Notes under the pieces: model-generated
What the model saw: only the letters and a program-made list of their open reading frames with translations
What the model was told of the DNA's origin: nothing
Database searches by the model: none
Assembly: GCA_018857735.1 (NCBI GenBank)
Contig: JABMCL010000871.1
Span: 488,501 to 552,500 of the forward strand
Direction: 5' to 3'
Length of the DNA stretch: 64,000 nt
From: Alviniconcha marisindica
Taxonomy: Eukaryota; Mollusca; Gastropoda; Provannidae
Position numbers and translations under genes: made by a program
Part shown: piece after piece, positions 44,860 through 58,300 of the stretch
How the letters are laid out: each line of letters starts with the position of its first letter
Position numbering within the stretch: position 1 is the first letter of the stretch

Positions 44860-46859
44860 ATATAATAATTAATATTGCACCTTCAGATTTAAAATTAAAA
44901 TAATGATAGTTTGTATGCTTTGCTAGAGTTGTGTCTGAGCATGTAAACTTTTATGTTCTTGTAAAGTTGTATTGTAACCATGTTTAATCTTGTGTGTGTA
45001 TTGTATTAAGTATATTAATTATTACCACTTGGAAGTTGAACATGTCCCCTTTGTTCTCTGCAGAAAAATGGGATCCACAAAATAAGGGTGAAGAGATTGA
45101 CTCATGTTTAACAGCAGTTTGGCAGAGCAGCATTAAACAAGAAGATGGGTATGTAATGTTTGTATTAATGTTTTTGTTTATTTTAGTTTCAAACATTGTG
45201 TTCTCTCTTCTTTTTTTAAATATTGATTTATTTATTTTTGCCTTTAAACAAACAACAACAAAACCAAAACAAAAAAAATTATTGCATTTTTAAAAAATAG
45301 CTAAACTAATTTTAGGAAGAAAGTGATGCAGAACATTGATGTCAATTTGTTTGGAATTATGACTGATATTAGTTATTTGTGAAAAGGAAAATGAGCTGAG
45401 AACTGATTTTGTTTCATTTGTTTCAGAGAGCTGATAACAGATGTGATTTGCCTGCCGTTAGCATCACAGAAAAAGTCAGTATTATTGTGTCATACTTTGT
45501 ATTAATTATAAATGCATTGTCTTAGCTTGTCGATCTTACTTTATGGCTCTAGGTTTTTTAATCCTACTTTTATATGGCATTATGCACTGACCACAAGAGT
45601 TTAGAATTAGATAAGCCTAGAATTAGCAATAAAATTAAAAGCTTTTATTTTCCTTAAAGCTTACTAAGCATGTTAGTCCGTCACCATTACTGTGTTACTG
45701 TTAGTACTACAGTTTTAGTGTTAACCTAATATTGCTAGTATGCCTTTGTGGTACATTTACTATAATTATCAGCAAAATCACATTAGTGGAAAAAAGGAGT
45801 GCCTACTTCTGTAAATTGTATGTATATCTGTTGAATCATTTGCATTTCATGTCTCTTTGCATAAAATTTGCACAACCTTTCGATTGCTGTATGGAGCAAT
45901 ACTTGAACGCTTTTACAAACCCAGGGTGATGGCTGGACATGAGTGCATGAGTGGATTTCTGTCTTTGAACGAAGTGGTGCCTGCTCAACTTGCACTGTGA
46001 CTGGCACATGTCAGATAGAGGTTGTCTTCATTTTGACAGGAGTACACAGGGCGCACCAGACTGGACGTGTGTTGTTGTTGGCTTCACATCTGGCTTCGTC
46101 AGAATGTACACAGAGGTAAGCAAGTCTAGAACAGTGACTGCGTGGTCTGGCAAATGTTTAACGGCTTAAGGTGACTGTAGTCCTTGTGAAGCTGAAGCAT
46201 TGTGGAAGCATGAACATTGCTGGGTTTTTTTTTTGGGGGGGGGGGGGGATTATGTGCTAAAAACTCAAAATATGTATCACATAAAAAATAAATTAAACCC
46301 AATTTTTCTTTTCTTACTAATAGTGGAAACAGAAACAACAAGGTTTATCGAGAATGATCATTTTTTATGGAACTCAAACTAATTTAATTCCACAGGCACA
46401 GAGGAACCCTTTATCCCTTTACTTGCAAGAAAATTTATCCCAGGGTGTTCTCGCCCAGATATAACCGTAATGGTTGACTGGGCGTAAAACACCAGGTTAC
46501 TTACTTACCCAGGGTATTTATAAACAGTGACAGACGGCAAAACAAATGGTCCTGTTTTAGCCAGTATGGCACTGCTGTGACAGGTTTGAATTATTGTGTT
46601 ACATGCAGTGCCGCTGTAACATGACCGAGGTGTTGGTGTGTTGTTGCTTTCAGACTGGAGTGCTCCTGTTGTCCCAGCTTCTCCACCTTGAACCTGTGCA
46701 AAAGCTGAAATGTCGCTCATATGAACCACCACGGTTTCTTGGCATGGCAGAGAAGGTAGGAATAAAAAAAATGATAATTTATGAGGTTGAGGATGTCTTG
46801 TACTTCTTTAGAGGTTGGGTATAGAAAAAGTCTAACTTTTTAGGTTATGGGAATCTTTT

Positions 46860-46926
<67 letters not shown>

Positions 46927-47125
46927 ACATGCTGGGAATCTGCTCAAGAGCGGAGAATAGTGCTATATAAAAGCGATCAGAACATAGTAGTACATAGAAC
47001 AGGTTATTTCAAATCATGACACTTCCAGTTCAGCACAGATGTCATTATGTGTGTGAAATTTATTGATTCAGAATCAGAATTGTCTTCTGGTGATTTTACT
47101 GTTAGGTACAGTCAATTGTGTTGTT

Positions 47126-47159
<34 letters not shown>

Positions 47160-50100
47160 TATAACACATTTCATAGCTCTGGAGAACTGAATATGAAATA
47201 AGGAAAGACAAAGGGGGGGGGGGGGGGGGAAGACACATGTGATTTTGTTGTTAGGTACTGTCAGTTGTGTTGTTTACATAGATGTATGTATGTAATACAT
47301 TTCATAGCTCTGGGGAACTGAATATGAACTGCATGTATGCAATGCATTTCATAGCTCTGGGGAACTGAATATGGAATAAAGAAAGGCGAGAGGGGAAAAG
47401 ACACTTACCCACCCACCTCCTCAACCCTGCTGATGTGTATGTATACATGTGCATGTACTTCATTAGGCTGCATGTACATACACACTGTAACGAAGGAGAC
47501 ATAGCTGTGTCAGGTCAGGCATTAACCAAAGTGTTTTGTGTGCAGCATGAGGAGTTGATCATCCTGTTCAAAAGAGCAGTGGTGTCCATTGATGGCTTCA
47601 GCCTCATCCAGTCACTCAGGGCCTGCAGGAACCAGGTTGCCAGAGGTAACCATGGATTCATGTCACGTCACTCTCAGTCGTGGGTCTTGCCTGTGTCTTT
47701 TATATTTTGATGGAGACGTTCAGCTGGTAACGTTTACGGTTACGCTTCTTTCGTTTAGCCCCAGGTCTTTGAGACATGTCCACAACCAGATTCTTGAGGA
47801 AGGGCAAAGTTAACTGTACTCACCAAAGACAGGATGAACAAAGACAGGATGAACAAATGCAGGATAAACAAAGACAGGTGGAACAAAAACAGGATGAACA
47901 ATGAACAAAGACAGGGTGGACAATGAACAAATACAGGATACAAAAAAAAAAGACAGGCTGAGCAAATACAGGATGAACATAGTTGGGATGAACAATGAAC
48001 AAAGACAGGATCAACAATGAACAAAGACAGGATCAACAAAGGCTGAACAAAGACAGGATAAACAATAAACACAGGATGAACAAGGAACAGGTAAGTAAGT
48101 AAACTGGTATTTTATGCCCAGTCAACCAGTGCGGTTATATCAGGGCAAGAACAAGGAACAAAGATGGGATGAACAAAGACAGGATGAATGATGAACAAAG
48201 ACAGGATGAACAAATACAGGATGCACGAAAACAGGATGAACAAATGAGTGCACTGGAAACAGGGCCAATGGAGAGATACAGTGAAAACAGGACAAATGTT
48301 TAAGCATATCAACAACAGGACCAATGAAGAAGTGCGCTGCAAACAGAAAAAAAAAAAGAGAAGTGCTTTAAAAACAGGACAAACAGGGAGGTGCCGAAAA
48401 CAGGACAAATAATGTGTAAGTAACATCAAGAAGAAAAAAAAAAAGACAATCAAAGCAGTGCACAAAAAAACTTCTTTTTTCTTCTTTTTTTAAATCGAGA
48501 CAGAGAAGCACACTAGAAACTAGACAAATTCAATGTAAAGACAAAAATGGAAATTTTTGTAGTGCCAGGATTTACCCATGCACAGGCAGCCTCACAGCAG
48601 TTAAAATATAAGTGCACAAAGAACTGAACAAACAGAAATACACTGACAGCAGGGTACGGAGAAGTGCACTAATCCTTTGGCCAATAGAGAAGTACACTGA
48701 CAACAGGATATGGAGAAGTGCACTAATGCTTTGGCCAGTACAGAAGTACACTGACAGCAGGATATGGAGAAGTGCACTGATCCTGAGGCCAATACAGAAG
48801 TACACTGAGAGCAGGATACGGAGAAGTGCACTAATCCTTTGGCCAGTACAGAAGTACATTGACAGCAGGATACAGAGAAGTGTACTAATCCTTTGGCCAG
48901 TACAGAAATACATTGACAGCAGGATACAGAGAAGTGTACTAATCCTTTGGCCAGTACAGAAATACATTGACAGCAGGATACAGAGAAGTGTACTAACCAT
49001 GTGGCCAATACAGAAGTACACTGACAGCAGGATTCAGAGAAGTGCACTAATCCTGTGGCCAGTACAGAAGTACACTGACAGCAGGATATGGAGAAGTGTA
49101 CTAATCCTTTGGCCAGTACAGAAGTACATTGACAGCAGGATACAGAGAAGTGTACTAATCATGTGGCCAATACAGAAGTACACTGACAGCAGGATTCAGA
49201 GAAGTGCACTAATCCTGTGGCCAATACAGAAGTACACTGACAGCAGGATACAGAGAAGTGCATTAATGCTTTGCCAAATACAGAAGTACACTGACAGCAG
49301 GATACGGAGAAGTGTACAAATTATTTGGCCAGTACAGAAGTACACAGACAACAAGAACTGGAGAAGTGCACTAATGCTTTGGCAAATACAGAAGTACACT
49401 GACAGCAGGATACGGAGAAGTGTACAAATTATTTGGTCAGTACAGAAGTACACAGACAGCAAGAACTGGAGAAGAGCACTAATGCTTTGGCAAATACAGA
49501 AGTACACTGACAGCAGGATACAGGAAAGTGTACGAATTCTTTGGCCAGTACAGAAGTACACTGACAGCAGGATGTGGAGAAGTGCACTAATCCTTTGGCA
49601 AGTACAGATGTACACTGACAGTATACAGAGATATGCACTAATCCTTTGGCAAATACCAAAATACACTGACAGCAGGATGTGGAGAAGTGCACTAATCCTT
49701 TGGCAAGTACAGATGTACACTGACAGGATACGGAGATGTGCACTAATCCTTTGGCAAATACAGAAGTACACTGACAGCAGGATGTGGAGATGTGCACTAA
49801 TCCTTTGGCAAGTACAGAAGTACACTGACAGCAGGATACGGAGAAGTGTACAAATGCTTTGGCAAAAAACAGAAATGCACTGAAGCAAACAACACCAAAA
49901 AAGGTAAGTAACTTGGTTTTTTTTTAATGCCCAGTCAACCAGGATGGTTATATCAGGACAATCAATGAAAAAGGACAAACAGAGAAGGGCACTGAAAACA
50001 AGATGGGTACAGAACTGAGAAGTGCACTGAAAAAATAAGTTCAAGGGGTATTTATAGCATGACAAACACAGAGATGCACTGAAAGGAGGACACACACAAA

Positions 50101-53100
50101 AGTGCACAGAAATTAAACACTGAAGTGCACCCAAAACAGGATGAACATGGGAGTGTGTGTGGTACATATATAAAAAGGGAAAAAAAGGAAAAAAAAGAAA
50201 AGAAAAAAGGGATAAACAAATATGCACTGAAAACGGGACAAGCACAGGCAGTGCTTTGAAAGCAGGACAAATATGAAAGTGCACAGGAAACAAGACGTAC
50301 ACCAAGGCAACGGTTATAGTTATCTCTGGATTTTAACATCCCATCAGCTACACATGGTGACCTCAGGACAGAAACACAAAAGTGCACTAAAAACAAGATG
50401 AACACAGGAGTGCATCAAAAAACGGGACAGAAGGAAATGCGCACTGAAAAGTATACATATGTGTGAGTCAAAGATGGGACAAAAGAAAAGTGCACTGAAA
50501 ACCAGCTCAGTGCAGATGACCCCAAACCAGGCAAATACAGCACATCAGAAACGAGACAAATGGAGAAGAGCACTGAAACCAGGACAAATGTTCAAGTGCA
50601 CTAAATGTGCACTGACAAGTATAAATATGTGTGAGTGAAAAATGGGACAAAAGAAAAATGCATTTGAAAACCAGCTCAATGCAGATGACCAAAAAAAAAC
50701 AAGGCAAATACAGCACATCAGAAATGGGACAAATGGAGAAGAGCACAGAGACCAAGACAAATGTTCAAGTGCATGGAGGGAAAAAAGCGCTAAAACCAGT
50801 ACAGAGCAGTGCACTGAAAACAGAACAAAGGACTGCACCGACAAAAAGAGAAGTGTGCTGAAAATGGAATAAACATGGAAGTGCACCAAAACCTGATCAA
50901 ACACAGAAGTGCATCAAAAAGAGAACACACAGAGAAGTGTCTGAAAAGCAGGACAAACAGGTAAGTAACTTGTTTTTTTTTATGCCCAGTGAACCAGGAC
51001 GGTTATATCAGGGCAAAATACAAAGAGGGAAATGTACTGAAAGCAGGACAAATGGAGAAGCACACTAAAAAGAAGACAAAACTGAGAAGTGCTTCAAAAA
51101 CCAGGACAAAGAAGTGCACAGATAAAGAGGACATATATGCAGAAGTGCAATGAAAGCAGGACAAACAGAGAAGTGCACTGAAAACGGACAAAAAGAGAAG
51201 TACACTGTAAAGTGCACTGAAAAGAGGACAACAGCAGAATTGCATCAAAAACCAGGCAGCAGAAAAATACGTCTTTTGTTGTGACAAAAGTATGCTTGTA
51301 GCGACAAAACTTTTGTTGCGACAAACATATTTTTGTCGTAACAAAACTTTTGTCACAGAAACAGAAGTGCAATCATACTTTTGTTGTGACAAAAGACGTG
51401 TTTTGTCATGACAAACATGTGTTTGTCGTGACAAAAATGATACTTGTGGCAGCTCCCGCCAATGATAAGAAACAGAATAAATGAAGAAGTGCACCAGAAA
51501 CAAGACATCTGAAGAAGTGCACCAGAAACAAGACATCTGAAGAAGTGCACCAGAAACAAGACAAAAGAAGTGCACCAGAAACAAGACAAAAGAGGTGCAC
51601 CAGAAACAAGACAAAAGAAGTGCACCAGAAACAAGACATCTGAAGAAGTGCACCAGAAACAAGACAGCTGAAGAAGTGCACCAGAAACAACACAAAAGAA
51701 GTGCACCAGAAACAACACAAAAGAAGTGCACCAGAAACAAGTCAAAAGAAGTGCACCAGAAACAAGACAGCTGAAGAAGTGCACCAGAAACCAGTCAAAA
51801 GAAGTGCACCAGAAACAAGACAAAAGAGGTGCACCAGAAACCAGTCAAAAGAAGTGCACCAGAAACAAGACAGCTGAAGAAGTGCACCAGAAACCAGACA
51901 AAAGAAGTGTTCCAGAAGCCAGACAGCTGAAGAAGTGCACCAGAAACAAGACAGCTGAAGAAGTGCACTAGAAACAAAACAAAAGAAGTGCACCAGAAAC
52001 AGAACAAACAGGACAAAAGAAGTGCACCAGAAACAAGAGAGCTGAAGAAATGCACCAGAAACAGGACAAAAGAAGTGCATCAGAAACCAGACAAAAGAAG
52101 TGCACCAAAGACAGGGCAGATACAGAAGTGCATCAGAAATGGGGCAGATACAGAAGTGCACCAGAAAAAAAGAAGTGCACCAGAAATGGAAGCAAAAAGG
52201 TGCACCAGAAACAGAACAAATACAGAGGTGCACCACAAACAGGACAAATAAATACACCATAAATTAAAGAAGAAGAAAAAAAAACTAAAACAGGACAAAT
52301 ACAGAGGTGCATCAGAATTAGGACAGATACAGAAATGCATCAGAAACAAATACAGAAGTGCATCAGAAACGAGACAAATGGAGAACTGCACTAGACAGGA
52401 CAAACAGAGGTGAATCAAAATGAGGACAAACTCAGAAATGCACCAAAAAACAGGACAAACACAGAACTGACCTGAAATGGGGTGAACAGAGAACTTCACC
52501 AGAACCAGGAGTTCGCCCAAAACAGGAGAGATACAAGGAAACAGCAGAAAGTGCTGCTTCACCAGAAACAGTACAGATACAAAAGTTCACCAGAAATGGG
52601 ATGAATAGGAGTTTGCCAAAAACAGGACAGATACAAGGAAACAGCAGAAAGTACTGCTTCACCAGAAACAGTACAGATACAAAAGTTATCCAGAAATGGG
52701 ATGAATAGGAGTTCACCAAAAACAGGACAGATACAAGGAAATAAGAAAAAGTACTGCTTCACCAGAAACAGTACAGATACAAAAGTTATCCAGAAATGGG
52801 ATGAATAGGAGTTCACCAAAAACAGGACAGATACAAGGAAATAAGAAAAAGTACTGCTTCACCAGAAACAGTACAGATACAAAAGTTATCCAGAAATGGG
52901 ATGAATAGGAGTTTGCCAAAAACAGGACAGATACAAGGAAATAAGAAAAAGTACTGCTTCACCAGAAACAGTACAGATACAAAAGTTCACCAGAAATGGG
53001 ATGAATACAGAAGTGCACCAGACAGAAAAACTATCAAAAAGAGGACAAACTCAGAAGTGCACTGTAAACAGGATAAAGACAGAAGTGACCTGAAGTAGGG

Positions 53101-55271
53101 TGAAGAGAAAGGTTCACTGGAAACAGAACAGATACAGAAGAGCATCAGAAATGGGATAAATACAGAAGTGCACGAGACACCAGGCAAACATAGAAGAACG
53201 TCAAAAAGAGGACAAAAACAAAAGTGCACTGAAATCAGGTGAATGGAAAAAATGCACCAGAACTAGGACATATATGAGGACAAAAACAGGAGAGTGTCAA
53301 AAAAGAGGACAAACACAGAAATGCACTAAAGTGGGGTGAACAGAAAGGTGCATCAGAACCAGGATACATACAGAAGTGCACCAACCACAGGACAAGCACA
53401 GAATGTGTCAAAAAGGGGACAAACACAGAAGTGCCCTGGAATGGGGCAAATGGAGAAGTTCATGAGAAATGGAGCAAATACAGAAGTGCATCAGAAATAG
53501 ACAAAGTATGCCTGCACCAGAAACAGGACAAAGTAACACAGGGGTGATGTGAATGAACAGAAGTGCACAATAACCCAGGACAGATGCATAAGTGCACCAG
53601 AAACAAGAGCGCACCCAAAACAGGACAAATACAGACAAGTGCACCAGACACCGGGCGAATATGGAAGTGTGTCAAAAGGAGGAGGAAATGCACTAAAATC
53701 AGGATGAACACCGATATGACCTGCAATTGGGCAAACAGAGTTCATCGAAAACAGGACAAAGTGCACCTAAAGCAGAATAAATGTATACAGAAGTGCACCA
53801 TAGAGAGGATAAACACAGAAATGATGTAAAACTGGGCAAACAGAGAAGTTTATCAACAGTTGGAGAAATGTAGACGTGCACCAAAAGCGGAACAAGTAAA
53901 GAAGTGCACAATAAAGGTGACGAACACAGAGGTGCACCAATGGTGTGAAAAAGAAGTGTCCCAAAAGCAAGACAAATGCCAAAGGACATCTAAAAGACGA
54001 AAATGGAAGTGCATACAAAAGAAGACAAACACAGAAGTGCACCAAATGCAGGACAAAGAAGTGCACCAGAATGACCAAAACAGAAGTGCACAAAAAAGAG
54101 GACAACAAAAACAGAAGTGCACACAAAAGAGGACAAATGTAGAGTGTACCATAAAGAGGAAAAACACTGAAAGTGCACCAAAAGGACAAACGCCCAAAGT
54201 GCACCAAACGAGGATGAACACAAAAGTGCACCAAAAGAGGAAAAACACTATAAAAGTAAGTGCACCAACAGTACAAACACCAAAAGTGCACTGAAAGGAC
54301 AAACACCTGAAGTGCTCCAAAAAGAGGACAAACACCAAAGTGCACCAAAAAGAGGATGAACACAGAAGTGCATCAAAAAGAGGATAAACACCAGAAATGC
54401 ACCAAAAATAGGACAAACACAGAAGTGCACCAAAAAGAGGACAAACACAGAAATGCACCAAAAAGGGGACAAACACAGAAGTGCACCAAAAGGAAGACAA
54501 ACACAGAAGTGCACCAAAAAGAGGACAAACACCAGAAGTGCACCAAAAAGAGGACAAACACAGAAGTGCACCAAAAAGAGGACAGACACAGAAGTGCACC
54601 AAAGGGACAAACACAAAAGTGCCCCAAGAAAATAAGCACAGAAGTGCACTAAAAGCAGGACAAACACAGAGGTGCATCAAAAAGAACATGCACACAAACG
54701 TGCACCAAGCCCAAAAGAGGACAAACACGAAAGTGCCCCCAAAATACAGAAGTGCACCCAAAACAGGACAAATACAGAAGTGCACCAGAAAGGGGAAAAC
54801 ATAAATAGTGCATCAAAAGCAAGATGAACACAAAAGGGCACTAAATATGATTCACGATTTTCTCTGGTTGTGGGCACCCTGCCTGCTGAATGCGTAAATA
54901 ACAGCAGTTAGGCATGAGTATCATGTATCCTGGCTCCATCATTACTTCGCACGTAAATCAGTGCAGCTGTTACGCATACATGCTTGTAGAGACAGCTCCA
55001 GCGTGAGCACGTGCAGTCTGTAGTTGGGGAAACTGGACAAAGGTGAATGACCGCGGCAGTCACATGTTGTGTGGTGTGTGGTCTTTCAGCCACTGCCAGC
55101 GGAGGGGAGAGCTATGTCCAGCCGCCACCTCTTGCATACAAGAAATGGGCGCTCAATGACCAGGAGCGCATCAGCGACCTCGTCAGCTGTGGTCAGTGCA
55201 TCTTTTCTCTCCTCCGCCACATCCACTGTTATCCACCTTTTGCTTTTTCTGTTTCTCCTTTTCTCTTCTTT

Positions 55272-55305
<34 letters not shown>

Positions 55306-58300
55306 TGTGTGTGTAAGAGAGAAAGAGAGAGAGAGAGAGAGTGTGTGTGTGTGTGTGCATGCTTGTGCAAAGGTTTTTGTCTGTCTACATGTAAACACTG
55401 TAATTCTGTGCCCACCTATTAAAACATACACCAGATTTGTTAACCTTCCTTGTACATCACCTGCAAAACCACCCATGGTTTTTATATCTAGGCATTTTAA
55501 AACCTCCCATGCCTTTTTTATAAGGCATTTTATTGACTGTTCCTAGCTGCATGCTATGGGTACAGAACACATACACTGCTGTATACAGCTGAGACCATGC
55601 ATAATGCATAGAGTAAGATAGTTTTGCACCCACGGCGTGCAGGATACAAGCATGGGTAGAGCTGCACCCAGAATGTACAGCGTGCAAGGTTCCTTCTTTG
55701 AGAGTATGGGTAGTTTTGCAACCCACGACATACACAGAGGGTTATATGGTAATTTTGTTATTTGCTTATTTATCAGCAAATTTGTACCACTCCTGGTGGG
55801 CACATGCCCACACTTGTTGACAGAGTCATTAAGTTTTGTATCAGCACTGTAAAGATTGACTGAAGATTGTTAATGAAAATGTGTCATTGTTTTAATGTGT
55901 TGTTTTTGTTTTACCCACAACATCTGAAGAAGGCTAAGGAGCATGTCAGTATGCTTATATACTTTGGGACTTGTTTTATACAAGAAACCAGTCAGTTTGG
56001 AAGCCCCCATTATTTGTGTATCTATGTGGCTAACGGGAACATTAAAATGCAAGCACTAACCAACCATGTGATTTTACCTGCAGGTGTGACCTGTCCAAGT
56101 TCATTTGACCAGTTGAGGAATGCCTCGATGCTGGGTGGTTTTGGCGCTGTGCCCCGCACCAGCCCACCTGCTGCCTCTGTCTACATCACCTCTGGCACAG
56201 GGCCGTATGTGGCCTTCTTTTATGCCATTGAGGTACGTTTGTGTTTCACACTCTTGGCTGGTGATGTGTGTGTAGGTTGTTAAAGCTGTCCTGTCTTTCC
56301 ATGTTTGGTGCAGGGAGTAAAGTATCTCCAAACTTCTTCTTTTTTTTTCATCACGGTCAGATTGATTTTTTGTTTCTGAAAATGAGCCTTTGGTTTTCCT
56401 CTCATGGTATACTTAGATTATCAAGACTCCATTTGCTTTTGCTTGTCTAATGTTGATATAATTACGCTTGCTTTAATGCTGCTGATTATAATTGTCGTTG
56501 TTCAGGGAAGCATGCAGCCGATCCTGTCTGAAGTGGCAATGGCAATGGCTCACAAACTGAAGTCAGCTCTCCTGTCAGCAGCCAGGTTTGTTCGTTTTGC
56601 TGTTCGCAGGTTGTTGCTGTTGGTGTATGTGTGTGTGTATACACATGTGTGTGTTTGTGTGCATGTATGCATGCATGCGTGTGTGTGTGTATGTGTGTAT
56701 ACACACAGACGTGTTCTTGTTTTTCACACGCATCATGTGAACACTTTCCATGCTTGCGCCAGTCCATCCTTCCACACGAATGTACCTCTCTGTCTGCACA
56801 CTGTCCAGCTGTCATTCCTGGCTGTGCTGTGCACTGTTTCAGTGGGTGGCTGAGCTTTGGGGGCAAGCAGAAGGAAGAGGCCAAAGAGAAACTGCCGAAG
56901 ATTGAACCTGCTGCTCCCCTGCCTTTCAGGTTGGTTGCTGCGCTCGTTGCGTTCCTTGTGTGTGTGTGTGCGCGTGTGCGGGCGTGCATGCAGGTGTGCA
57001 TATGCTATCTTTCAAACATATTTCAAACATAAATGCACAGACAATGAAATACATATGTACACTTGGAATGGATAAAGATGCATGGAGCTGAAAATATGGC
57101 AGGTCTACAATTTTTGGAAAAATATATTTATAACATATATATAAAATATATGTTATACATATATTTTATATATATGTTATAAATATATTTTTCATATATT
57201 TTATATATATATGTTATAAATATATTTTTCAAAAAATTGTAGACCTGCCATATTTTCAGTTCCATGCATCTTTATCCATTCCAAGTCTCCCGGGCGTTTG
57301 CTGCCCATTTTAACCTGTGCATATTTAGCTTTGTATAGTCAGAATGCTTGTGTGTGTCGGTGCCTCTGTGTGTGTGTGTGTGTGTGCACGCGTGTGTGTG
57401 TGGGTGTGTGTATGTATGTGTGCGCTTAGAATAGTCTCTAGGGACAAGCTTTTGCACTTTAAAAATACTTTTATTATTATTATTATTATCTTACATTGTT
57501 ATTAACTTGTTTTAGCTATAACTGTAATTTGTTTAACACTTTTTTTTTCTTCTTTTTTTTCCTGAACAATTTTGTTCATTTACTTTTTACATTGATGGTA
57601 TTTTTCAAAGCAAATTTCCTTTTAAGGACAATAAAGTATTATTCCTTCAAGGAGCTAGCCTTGTCAGAGCCCTTAATTTATTAGATATTCTGCTGCCTTA
57701 CCTGCTGGTTGTATGCTTAAAAGTGCATGTATAATTGAGTGATGTATGCACTGTATGATGTGTGCATCTGGTGCTGTGAACACACAGGTTTTGTGTGGGC
57801 CTTTTTATGCTTCATGCATACATTTTCACTCATTCATTCATGCTGCGTTTATGTATATAAATGATGCCTTGTACATTTTTGTTTTTAATTATGATTCACC
57901 AGTAGTTACCAATGACTGGTTGTTACAAACTAGACTACAATCCTTGTAAAATAAAGTTTTTGAGTCCAAATTGAATCAAAAGTAACTTCTCGCTTCCTTC
58001 ACACCCAGTGTTATTGGTATACGTGCACAAACAAGCATTCTGCCCGCATTTGTGGACATTACTTAGCAAGTCAACGAGCAGCCAAAGTTTTCTTGGGTGT
58101 GGGAAAGTGGCCAAGCCTGCATTACACAGGCCGAAATGTGATAATGTTTTATTGTTTAAGGAATTTTGTTTTATTGTAATTTATTGAATGTTTTAAGTTA
58201 CTGGTGAGCCAGAAGAATAATGTGTGTGTGTGTTTGTATGTAGGTGGGTGGGTGCGTGCATGTTTTCGTGCGTGCGTGTGTGTGTGTGTGTGTGTGTGTG

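Noticed and set aside
48612..49883. 423-codon plus-strand ORF as a protein gene
   Set aside because: It is made entirely of the 54-bp satellite unit inside an intron, and the opposite strand is equally open; openness follows from unit length.
49196..54785. Long minus-strand ORFs rich in Cys, Phe and Leu (membrane-protein-like)
   Set aside because: They are reverse translations of the GTGCAC satellite; the hydrophobic look comes from its A-rich sense strand.
47820..54840. CRISPR array
   Set aside because: Units are contiguous with no unique spacers of constant length, and the locus is a eukaryotic intron.
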